From contig NZ_SJCY01000005.1 of the NCBI RefSeq assembly GCF_004354365.1, positions 166,806 to 230,805 of the forward strand: DNA of 64,000 bases, read 5' to 3'. The translations under genes were made by a program, and so were the position numbers. The notes under the pieces were generated by a model. The model searched no databases. It saw only the letters and a program-made list of their open reading frames with translations, and was not told the origin of the DNA. The DNA comes from Pedobacter changchengzhani. GTDB lineage: Bacteria > Bacteroidota > Bacteroidia > Sphingobacteriales > Sphingobacteriaceae. Of the stretch, positions 35,114 through 41,582 are shown one piece after another (within the stretch, counting starts at the first letter, position 1; the number at the start of each line of letters is the position of its first letter).

Positions 35114-36130
35114 TTATTGCGTTGCACTTTCCTGAGACTTAAAATAAGCCAACGTATTATCCTTATCTTTTTGCAACTGAACTTTTAGTGCTTCCAATCC
35201 GGTAAACTTTACATCATGGCGCAAAAACTTTAAAAAATTCATTTTTATATCTTGTCCGTAAATTTCTTGGTTAAAATCGAAAATGTTGACTTCAATATTC
35301 CTCGTCATGCCGTTAATGGTTGGGCGCTGACCAATGTAGGCCATACCTTTAAAGGTTGAGGGTGTAGGGTGTAGGGTGTAGGGTTTAGGGGCTTCACCTT
35401 TTAGCTTTAAGCTTTCAGCTTTCAGCTTTTCTTCCATCTCAACCGTTACCGCATAAATCCCATCACTAGGAATTAATTTATAAGTTTCTTCTACAAAAAT
35501 ATTAGCTGTAGGGAAACCGATGGTGCGGCCAATTTTATCGCCTTTAATTACGCTACCGAAAATAGAGAATGGATGACCCAGATAAGCGTTTGCCAATGAT
35601 ACTTTTCCTTCTAACAAAGACTGGCGAATCTTTGTAGAACTTACGGCGACATCGTTAATATCTTGCTCCATAATTTCTTCAACGGTAAAGCCATAATCTA
35701 AGCCTGCGCGTTTTAAATCTACCAAATTGCCCGTTCTATCTTTACCAAAGCGATGATCGTAACCGATAATAATATGTTTGATACCGATGGTGTCAACCAA
35801 GATATTTTTGATATAATCGTTAGGTGTTTGATTAGAAAAATCTCTGGTAAAAGGGGTAATGATTAAATGATCTACACCTAGATTTTCCAAAATCTTAGCT
35901 TTTTCGTTTATGGTATTGATCATTTTTAAATCCTGGTTTTCTGGATCGATAATCATACGCGGATGTGGAAAAAAGGTAAGAATTACGCTTTCGCCACCAT
36001 CGGCTTTTGCTTTTGCCACCAATTGATTGATGATTTTCTGGTGCCCGAAATGAACACCATCAAACGTGCCAATGGTTACAATGGCATGTTTTAATTTTGA
36101 AAATTCGGAAAGGTTATTATATATTTTCAA
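35114..36130 (-). CDS. ribF: Bifunctional riboflavin kinase / FAD synthetase
   Basis: It converts riboflavin to FMN and then FAD. The FAD synthetase domain (about 1-185) has the nucleotidyltransferase motif IGTFDGVHFGHQKII and IGYDHRFGKDRTGN. The riboflavin kinase domain (about 185-335) has KGDKIGRTIGFPTANI, PSDGIYAVTV and GMAYIGQRPT. Within the kinase domain, between VTV and FKGMAYIG, residues 232-260 are encoded by a low-complexity tract at about 35351-35433 (GGGTGTAGGGTGTAGGGTTT and AAGCTTTCAGCTTTCAGC on the plus strand). They give a peptide such as KLKAESLKLKGEAPKPYTLH. Normal RibF proteins have only a short loop there. The insertion is in frame and the rest of the domain is intact, so the enzyme may still work. 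Confidence 0.95.
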   Translation of the reverse strand: MKIYNNLSEFSKLKHAIVTIGTFDGVHFGHQKIINQLVAKAKADGGESVILTFFPHPRMIIDPENQDLKMINTINEKAKILENLGVDHLIITPFTRDFSNQTPNDYIKNILVDTIGIKHIIIGYDHRFGKDRTGNLVDLKRAGLDYGFTVEEIMEQDINDVAVSSTKIRQSLLEGKVSLANAYLGHPFSIFGSVIKGDKIGRTIGFPTANIFVEETYKLIPSDGIYAVTVEMEEKLKAESLKLKGEAPKPYTLHPTPSTFKGMAYIGQRPTINGMTRNIEVNIFDFNQEIYGQDIKMNFLKFLRHDVKFTGLEALKVQLQKDKDNTLAYFKSQESATQ

Positions 36131-36190
36131 TGCTGTTATTTTATGGGATTGGGTTTTGCATGAGGGATGGAAGCGGTATCCTTTTTTGTT

Positions 36191-36290
36191 GTCCTTCGAC
36201 TACGCTCAGGACGACAACAAAAAAGATTTAGCGTACAGCCCGACCCCTTGCGTAGCTTGGGGGCACCTGCCTGCGTGCCGGCAGGTGCCC
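36191..36290. repeat. Intergenic palindromic repeats between yitT and ribF
   Basis: Two hairpins are present: GTCCT/AGGAC around TCGACTACGCTC (36191-36212), and GGGCACCTGCC/GGCAGGTGCCC (36261-36290). Between them is the sequence AAAAAAGATTTAGCGTACAG with CCCGACC, which together with GGATGGAAGCGGTATCC (36163-36182) looks like one dispersed repeat family of this group of bacteria. Confidence 0.7.
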
Positions 36291-36300
36291 AAATTATTTT

Positions 36301-37173
36301 TTAATGTATAACGGTTTGTTTTTTCACCACGCCGCCTTTTAAATCGGCTATTTGTTGTTGTATTACAAATGCATCGCTATCAATATGATTAATCATGCTT
36401 TGTAATTTGCTCATTTCTAATTTGGTAAGTACGGTGTATAAAATGCTGATGTCTTTTTTTTCTACGTAACCGCCTTCGCCTTTATAAATGGTTACGCCAC
36501 GCTTCATATCGGTTATGATGTACGCTTTAATTTCTTCAAATTTTTCGGAAATAATGGTTACGCCAGTGTATTGCTCCAGCCCGTTTACTATAAAATCGAC
36601 CGTGCTCGATGCCGATAAATAGGTTAGGATGGCGTAAAGAGCCGTTTCGATATTCAGAAAATAAGCCGCAACAGCAAAGATGATGATGTTTAAAATTAGG
36701 ATAATATTGCCTACGGTTAATATGCTGTTCCTACTAATGTAAAGCGCTAAAACTTCTGTACCATCGATTACGCAACCGCCACGCATGGCTAAACCGATAC
36801 CACCACCAAGAAAAAAACCACCAAAAAATGCGATGAGTAGTTTATCGTGCGTTATAGATTGGAAAGGCAATAAAATTAACGCTAGAGAAAGTGCCGTTAT
36901 GGCCACGGCTGTTTTAATTGCAAAAGCTGTACCTATTTGCTTATAACCCAAAATTACAAAAGGAATATTGATAATGATAATAAGATATGAAAGTTTAATT
37001 CCTGTTAAGGTGCTTATTAACAAAGATATACCCGTAACGCCACCATCTATAAAATGACTAGGCAATAAAAAACTTTTAAGCCCAAAACATGCCGAAGTAA
37101 TACCCGCTGCGATGAGTAGAATCTCTTTTACAATACGAGTTTTACGGTTTTTAATCTTGTTCATTATGTTCAA
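36301..37173 (-). CDS. YitT family membrane protein (DUF161/DUF2179)
   Basis: A 290-residue protein with five or so N-terminal membrane helices (EILLIAAGITSACFGLKSFL, then LPSHFIDGGVTGISLLIS) and a cytoplasmic C-terminal DUF2179 domain (about 215-285: GVTIYKGEGGY ... ISILYTVLTKLEMSKLQSMI ... DADAFVI-like end). The family is widespread and its function is unsettled. ATG 37173 or the ATG at 37164 gives the expected N-terminus, and both overlap the 3' end of truB, suggesting translational coupling. It separates truB from ribF in the minus-strand cluster. Confidence 0.85.
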   Translation of the reverse strand: MNIMNKIKNRKTRIVKEILLIAAGITSACFGLKSFLLPSHFIDGGVTGISLLISTLTGIKLSYLIIIINIPFVILGYKQIGTAFAIKTAVAITALSLALILLPFQSITHDKLLIAFFGGFFLGGGIGLAMRGGCVIDGTEVLALYISRNSILTVGNIILILNIIIFAVAAYFLNIETALYAILTYLSASSTVDFIVNGLEQYTGVTIISEKFEEIKAYIITDMKRGVTIYKGEGGYVEKKDISILYTVLTKLEMSKLQSMINHIDSDAFVIQQQIADLKGGVVKKQTVIH

Positions 37174-37891
37174 TCAATTTAGTTTCTTCTTTTTTACTTC
37201 GCACATGGTTTACAAATTCTAAAACATCGAACGCATTGCTAAGCAAAAAATTTCCACTTCGGGTACGGATTAATTTGGAAAGATAAGCACCGTTGTTGAG
37301 TGTTTTGCCAAAATCGGAGATTAACGACCGAACATAAGTGCCTTTACTACAAACAATTCTAAAGTCTATTTCAGGCAATTCTATTCGGGTAATTTCAAAC
37401 TCGGGAACGGTTACGAAACGCTTTCTAAGCTCTACTTCTTCGCCTAAACGAGCCTTAACATACAAGCGTTCGCCGTTAACTTTAACAGCAGAATGTGCTG
37501 GTGGATATTGTTCTATATCGCCTGTAAATTGCGTGGTGTTTTCGTAAATCTGCTCGTGTGTGATTTTACTGATGTCAAAAGTTGTGTCAATTTCAGTTTC
37601 CAAATCGAAAGATGGCGTTGTTGCGCCCAAAATCATAGTGCCTGTATATTCTTTTTCTTCAGCCTGAAAGGTATCTATTTGTTTGGTAAGTTTGCCTGTA
37701 CAAACAATTAATAAGCCTGTTGCCAAAGGATCTAACGTGCCGGCATGACCAACTTTTAGTTTTAAGGGTTTTAACGAATTACGTATTTTACCCACAACAT
37801 CAAAGGATGTCCACTTGTAGGGTTTGTTTATTAATAATAATTCACCTTCGGCGAAATTGAAATCTTTGAATTTTGAATTTTCTGTACTCAC
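37151..37891 (-). CDS. truB: tRNA pseudouridine(55) synthase
   Basis: It makes pseudouridine 55 in the T loop of tRNAs. The catalytic motif VGHAGTLDPLATGLL contains the nucleophilic Asp. INKPYKWTSFDVVGKIR precedes it, and EQYPPAHSAVKVNGERLY and GTYVRSLISDFG follow, all typical. The frame is open to a TTG at 37907-37909. That codon lies inside a good -7 box (TATCTTTG on the minus strand, 37907-37914), so I choose the GTG at 37889-37891, giving MSTENSKFKDF. The gene lies ten bases after uppP and overlaps the yitT start. Confidence 0.95.
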   Translation of the reverse strand: MSTENSKFKDFNFAEGELLLINKPYKWTSFDVVGKIRNSLKPLKLKVGHAGTLDPLATGLLIVCTGKLTKQIDTFQAEEKEYTGTMILGATTPSFDLETEIDTTFDISKITHEQIYENTTQFTGDIEQYPPAHSAVKVNGERLYVKARLGEEVELRKRFVTVPEFEITRIELPEIDFRIVCSKGTYVRSLISDFGKTLNNGAYLSKLIRTRSGNFLLSNAFDVLEFVNHVRSKKEETKLIEHNEQD

Positions 37892-37906
37892 AAATCTTTT
37901 TTTCTG

Positions 37907-37914
37907 CAAAGATA
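37907..37914 (-). promoter_or_regulatory. Bacteroidota-type -7 box before truB
   Basis: TATCTTTG on the minus strand matches TAnnTTTG and lies 15 bases before the chosen GTG start of truB. It overlaps the 3' side of uppP. It would allow truB, yitT and ribF to be transcribed independently of the upstream cluster. Confidence 0.4.
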
Positions 37915-37918
37915 CAGA

Positions 37919-38713
37919 TTATATAATTTGCATACTGTGGCCACTTAATAGCAATATTATAATAACTAAACCGGCAACAATTCTATAATAACCAAACATT
38001 TTAAAACCGTGTTTATTTAAGTAGCCGATAAAGCTTTTTATAGCCAACAAGGCGATTATAAATGCTACCACGTTGCCAATGATTAATAAATTTGTTTGTT
38101 CGTGGGTGATGGTGTGACCTTCTTTATAAAAATCGTACAGTTTTTTTGCCGTTGCAGCGAACATGGTTGGTACTGCTAAAAAGAATGAAAACTCGGCAGC
38201 AACTTTTCTGCTCAACTTCTGACTCATACCGCCCACAATTGTAGCGCCCGAACGAGAAACGCCAGGAATCATCGCAATACATTGAAAAAAACCAATTTTT
38301 AAAGCGGTGAGGTAACTTACATTTTCTTCTTCGTTAATGGTTGGCTTGTTAAACCATTTATCAACAAATAACAAAATGATACCGCCTACCAAAAGCGAAA
38401 TACCAACCGTCATTGGGCTTTCTAAAAGTTCGTCTATTTTTTTGCTCAACAATAAACCAAACATAGCTGCGGGGATAAAGGCAACCAATAACTTAATGTA
38501 AAAATCTATCGTTTTGAAAAACCTTTTAAAATATAGCACAACGACTGAAAGTATGGCGCCTAGTTGTATAGCAATGGTAAATAGTTTTACAAATGGATCG
38601 CTCGCTATGCCCATAAATGAGGATGCGATAATCATGTGGCCAGTGCTCGATACTGGTAAAAACTCGGTTATGCCTTCGATAATGGCGAGGATAATGGCTT
38701 CGAAATTGGTCAT
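37919..38713 (-). CDS. uppP: Undecaprenyl-diphosphate phosphatase UppP (BacA)
   Basis: It dephosphorylates undecaprenyl pyrophosphate to recycle the lipid carrier for peptidoglycan and other glycans. The 264-residue membrane protein has both active-site motifs: [16 protein letters not shown] near the N-terminus and [14 protein letters not shown] near residue 155. Several membrane helices fit the fold. ATG at 38713 gives [14 protein letters not shown]. In related Bacteroidota it follows ftsX and the DUF3098 gene directly. Here a DUF4160/DUF2442 pair and a PIN-domain fragment lie in between. Confidence 0.96.
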   Translation of the reverse strand: MTNFEAIILAIIEGITEFLPVSSTGHMIIASSFMGIASDPFVKLFTIAIQLGAILSVVVLYFKRFFKTIDFYIKLLVAFIPAAMFGLLLSKKIDELLESPMTVGISLLVGGIILLFVDKWFNKPTINEEENVSYLTALKIGFFQCIAMIPGVSRSGATIVGGMSQKLSRKVAAEFSFFLAVPTMFAATAKKLYDFYKEGHTITHEQTNLLIIGNVVAFIIALLAIKSFIGYLNKHGFKMFGYYRIVAGLVIIILLLSGHSMQII

Positions 38714-38728
38714 TGGTTCATCAATGGG

Positions 38729-38860
38729 TTAGTCCCACTTTATTTTTAGATTATAGTTTTGTAATTTTTTATCTCTAGAGACTAAAACCAAATTTTCTGC
38801 AATGGCTTGAGATACGATGATTCTATCAAACGGATCGTTTTTTGAGATTATTTTGTGAAG
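38729..38860 (-). pseudogene. C-terminal fragment of a PIN-domain (VapC-like) toxin
   Basis: On the minus strand 43 codons before a stop encode NDPFDRIIVSQAIAENLVLV then SRDKKLQNYNLKIKWD. This is the C-terminal third of VapC/PIN proteins, with the D-x-x-D and S-R-D-x-x motifs of the metal site. The N-terminal two thirds are missing. In this frame a stop is met just upstream, and the neighbouring DUF2442 gene ends inside the same sequence. The full toxin gene was apparently truncated when the DUF4160/DUF2442 pair arrived, or by a deletion. Confidence 0.72.
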
Positions 38861-39066
38861 TTAAAAAAGCCATCAAAACTTAAATCTTCATCCAGTTTTT
38901 CCCAATGAATGCCAAAAGGCGATAATGTAAAACTCTCTAAAACTTCTTTACTCGCTTTTTGTAACTTAGGAAACCAACTAAGTGGATGGCTTTTTTTCTC
39001 GCCTTGATTAGTTTGAATAAAAATTTTATCATCTTCAAACCAAACTTTTACAATTTTATTTTCCAT
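38848..39066 (-). CDS. DUF2442 domain protein
   Basis: A small protein of 72 residues if translated from the ATG at 39066 (MENKIVKVWFEDDKIFIQT); an ATG at 39075 is also possible. The continuation SHPLSWFPKLQKASKEVLES and PFGIHWEKLDEDLSFDGF fits DUF2442, whose ending is usually I-H-W-x-x-L-D-E-D-I-S-v. DUF2442 genes commonly follow DUF4160 genes, and the pair behaves like a toxin-antitoxin or accessory module, without settled function. Its start overlaps the end of the DUF4160 gene. Its stop lies within the PIN-domain fragment. Confidence 0.85.
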   Translation of the reverse strand: MENKIVKVWFEDDKIFIQTNQGEKKSHPLSWFPKLQKASKEVLESFTLSPFGIHWEKLDEDLSFDGFFNFTK

Positions 39067-39289
39067 GATGTTCATTCCATTTATTGATAATAATCTCCTT
39101 ATTTTCTTCAATAATTGCTGATGCTAAAGCAACATCTTTTTTCTTTAAACCCTTATTAGAAATAAGCACAACGTTTTCAACTTCAAATTTTGCTTCTCCA
39201 TCTGCGTTCTTAACATGAATATGTATTGGCAGATGCTCATTTGAATAAAAGAAAAATCTTAATCCAAAAATTATAAATAATGTAGGCAT
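39056..39289 (-). CDS. DUF4160 domain protein
   Basis: A 77-residue protein with the DUF4160 pattern. MPTLFIIFGLRFFFYSNEHL is followed by PIHIHVKNADGEAKFEVENV, where E-H-x-P-x-H-I-H-V is the family signature. KNADGEAKF is also typical, and the end reads IINKWNEHHGK. Function is unknown; the usual partner DUF2442 follows with overlapping ends. The pair lies inside the otherwise conserved ftsX-DUF3098-uppP cluster and so is probably a later insertion. Confidence 0.88.
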   Translation of the reverse strand: MPTLFIIFGLRFFFYSNEHLPIHIHVKNADGEAKFEVENVVLISNKGLKKKDVALASAIIEENKEIIINKWNEHHGK

Positions 39290-39365
39290 AAATTTTATCC
39301 TTATTTAGGAATGATATACTTAGTCATGAAGATAAATTGGTTACACTATAAATGCTAACTCAATT

Positions 39366-39593
39366 TTATTTCTTTAAAACTGCATAAATACCAAAGCCGA
39401 AACCTGCCAGTACAACCATTGGTGCAAGTAACGTTCTGCGGAAATCATAAATATCTCCGGTTGTACCCATCATTAATACAAAACCAAATATTACAATAGC
39501 CATGCTAATGATTAATAATTGATAGTTTTTTTTGTTAAAAACCAACTCGTCTTTAACTTCCTTATTAAAAGGAATATGTTTTTTTTCTGCCAT
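39366..39593 (-). CDS. DUF3098 small membrane protein
   Basis: A 75-residue protein with two hydrophobic segments (about 27-47 and 56-72): YQLLIISMAIVIFGFVLMMG and RRTLLAPMVVLAGFGFGIYA. This is the Bacteroidota DUF3098 pattern, usually encoded directly after ftsX. Its ATG overlaps the ftsX stop by one base (TAATG), so the two are translationally coupled. A role next to FtsX in cell division or envelope work is inferred from conserved position only. Confidence 0.88.
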   Translation of the reverse strand: MAEKKHIPFNKEVKDELVFNKKNYQLLIISMAIVIFGFVLMMGTTGDIYDFRRTLLAPMVVLAGFGFGIYAVLKK

Positions 39594-40471
39594 TATCTAT
39601 ATAAATGATATGATTTTAACCTTAAATATCTGCTTACTGCAAACCAAGTGCTAATTCCTGTTATAAAAATTCCTATTAAAAATAGACCAATAAATACAAT
39701 TCCAAATTCTTTATAATTATTCAGAATAATGATCTCAGGGACTTCCTTACGGGCATAAATTAGTGTTGCCAATAAAATAATAATGGCAATACAGGCTGCA
39801 ATAAACCCATGTAAACCCGCAAATAATAAAAACGGCTTGCGAATAAAGTTTTTAGTTGCACCTACCAACTGCATACTTTTAATTAGGAAACGCTGTGAGT
39901 AAATGGCTAAACGTATAGTATTGTTAATTAATGCGATAGAAATAACTAACAAAATAGCGGCAAAAGCTAAAATAATTAACCCGATGGTATTAATGTTCTT
40001 ATTTACCATGTCAATCAGCGAAGCTTGATAAACGACTTCTTTTACAACTGGATTTTTAGATATGCTTGCTTTTAGCGATTCGATACTTTTAGTGTTTGCG
40101 TAATCTGCCTTTAAATAAATATCAAAAGTTGATGTTAAAGGGTTGTATCCCAAAAAGTTAACAAAATCTTCGCCCAAATCTTGAGTTAAATTTCTTGCAG
40201 CTAATTCTTTATTAACATATTGTGTTTGCTTAACCGCAGGGTTATTGTTCAGTTCTTTTTGAAAAGCCAACACGTCGGTTTCTTTCGCACTCTCATCAAC
40301 AATTACGTTTAATACAATATTTTCTTTAACGTAGTTGGATAAGTTTTTTGCATGTACAAGTACTAAGCCTAGTAATCCTAACATCAACAAAACCAATGCG
40401 ATACTAAAAATAGTCGAAATATAAATCGTTTTGGTTTTCCTAGATGCATCACTAACTTCGAATTCTTCCAT
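39593..40471 (-). CDS. ftsX: Cell division protein FtsX
   Basis: The membrane half of the FtsEX ABC complex, which controls peptidoglycan hydrolases at the division site. The 292-residue product has an N-terminal cytoplasmic stretch and a first helix (IFSIALVLLMLGLLGLVLVH). An extracytoplasmic domain of about 110 residues follows, then three C-terminal helices with the conserved MQLVGATKNFIRKPFLLFA. ATG 40471 gives MEEFEVSDASRKTKTIYIST. No ftsE is adjacent, as is usual in Bacteroidota. It begins the minus-strand cluster that continues with DUF3098, uppP, truB, yitT and ribF. Confidence 0.95.
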   Translation of the reverse strand: MEEFEVSDASRKTKTIYISTIFSIALVLLMLGLLGLVLVHAKNLSNYVKENIVLNVIVDESAKETDVLAFQKELNNNPAVKQTQYVNKELAARNLTQDLGEDFVNFLGYNPLTSTFDIYLKADYANTKSIESLKASISKNPVVKEVVYQASLIDMVNKNINTIGLIILAFAAILLVISIALINNTIRLAIYSQRFLIKSMQLVGATKNFIRKPFLLFAGLHGFIAACIAIIILLATLIYARKEVPEIIILNNYKEFGIVFIGLFLIGIFITGISTWFAVSRYLRLKSYHLYR

Positions 40472-40681
40472 GTATTTTAATTTTGTATCTGCGAAAATAG
40501 AAATTATCCCTTATAACCGCAATTTAATGATTGTTTAAATATTCAGTTTATTAACGTAAAACATCGCCATATCTTTTATTTTGATTATTTATATGGTGTA
40601 AAAAAATTGAATTGGTACGAAATCTGATTTTATGACGTTATTAATGGGTATTTAAAAACTAATCTTCCCCGATTATTTGCT
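40472..40681 (+). ncRNA. Possible small RNA ending at the terminator 40682-40718
   Basis: A perfect plus-strand terminator lies at 40682-40718, but no plus-strand gene precedes it: ftsX upstream is on the minus strand and diverges. The gene-free region therefore may encode an untranslated RNA of up to about 200 bases. No known RNA family is recognised and a promoter is not clear. The boundaries given are only the available space. Confidence 0.25.
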
Positions 40682-40718
40682 TGCACCATTGGTTATAAAA
40701 TCAATGGTGCATTTTTTT
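40682..40718 (+). terminator. Orphan rho-independent terminator
   Basis: TGCACCATTG (40682-40691) and CAATGGTGCA (40702-40711) form a perfect 10-bp stem with a 10-base loop, followed by seven T. The quality is high and the orientation is plus. The remaining stretch 40719-40945, up to the toxin gene's stop, holds nothing I recognise. Confidence 0.75.
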
Positions 40719-40945
40719 GTTGGTGGATAAATATTTGCAAGGTGCTAGTCTAATCACTACTTATGTTAGAATATTATTGCGCTGTACGTGGCGAAATCTT
40801 TATCATCAGAATCAGTGTTTTGATTTTAAATTCATTTAATAAAGTTGGCGGTGCTTATCACAAAAACAAAGATATCTGTTCGCCAAAAGATTATTTTAAT
40901 CACCTCGTTTAGAATTAATGTTGTGAGTATTTAAAATCATTACGG

Positions 40946-41245
40946 CTACCAATAAATCATTTTTGACGGCAGAAATTCGCAAATTAGAATTTCAGTATCC
41001 AATTCAATAAAAACGACGGTGTATTTTTTCTTGTAGGATATACATTTATAATCCATCAATTTTCGATATGGTTCTCTACAGGTTCTGTATCTTTTTCGAC
41101 TATCTGCTAGTTTTTCTATAAAGTCATAAGCGTCGTCTGCAAATCTTTCAGCAGTGAAGGGCATGCCTTCCGATTCTAAATACCAGGAAACCTCTGCGAT
41201 TTGACCCGCCACGGATTCTGTAATTATTATTTTTCTGTCGCCCAT
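40946..41245 (-). CDS. RelE/ParE family toxin
   Basis: A 99-residue protein of the ParE/RelE fold. It has IIITESVAGQIAEVSWYLES, a middle section FADDAYDFIEKLADSRKRYR and a C-terminal beta-hairpin YKCISYKKKYTVVFIEL, all in the usual order. It would act on gyrase (ParE) or ribosome-bound mRNA (RelE); the sequence does not decide. Its ATG at 41245 overlaps the end of a small upstream gene by 19 bases, the usual antitoxin-toxin arrangement. Confidence 0.85.
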   Translation of the reverse strand: MGDRKIIITESVAGQIAEVSWYLESEGMPFTAERFADDAYDFIEKLADSRKRYRTCREPYRKLMDYKCISYKKKYTVVFIELDTEILICEFLPSKMIYW

Positions 41246-41397
41246 TTCCTAATCAACTTTTTGCTGTAGGCTTTCGCTTCTGCAATAGAAAAAGTTTTTT
41301 CGGGATGACATTTTAAAGCAGCAGTTTTTTTTAACTCTTGATAACTTTCCTCGGGGATGAGGACGTATTTTTTGTTTTCAATTGTAAGTTGTGTCAT
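41227..41397 (-). CDS. Antitoxin of the ParE-like toxin
   Basis: A 56-residue frame beginning MTQLTIENKKYVLIPEESYQ and continuing with LKKTAALKCHPEKTFSIAEA and KAYSKKLIRKW. The N-terminal part (a strand followed by PEESYQEL) resembles small Phd/YefM- or StbD-like antitoxins of Bacteroidota. No DNA-binding motif is obvious. It precedes and overlaps the toxin gene, as antitoxins do. The pair probably stabilises the locus or responds to stress; autoregulation is typical of such modules but no operator was identified. Confidence 0.75.
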   Translation of the reverse strand: MTQLTIENKKYVLIPEESYQELKKTAALKCHPEKTFSIAEAKAYSKKLIRKWATEK

Positions 41398-41549
41398 GAC
41401 TATTTCTTTTGATATACGAATATAATCATTATTACTGCAACGATTGAGTCTTTTTGCGTTTAAATCTAAAATTATAATTTCGTCAAAATATGATTTTCAT
41501 CAGCAAAATACTAAAAATGAATCCGTTTTTTTAAGCCCCTTAAATTCCG

Positions 41550-41557
41550 TAATTTTG
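41550..41557 (+). promoter_or_regulatory. Bacteroidota-type -7 box for leuS
   Basis: TAATTTTG matches TAnnTTTG and lies 25 bases before the leuS ATG at 41583. No T-box or leader peptide is evident. Confidence 0.5.
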
Positions 41558-41582
41558 CACTTTCAAAAATTTATAACTTGCA

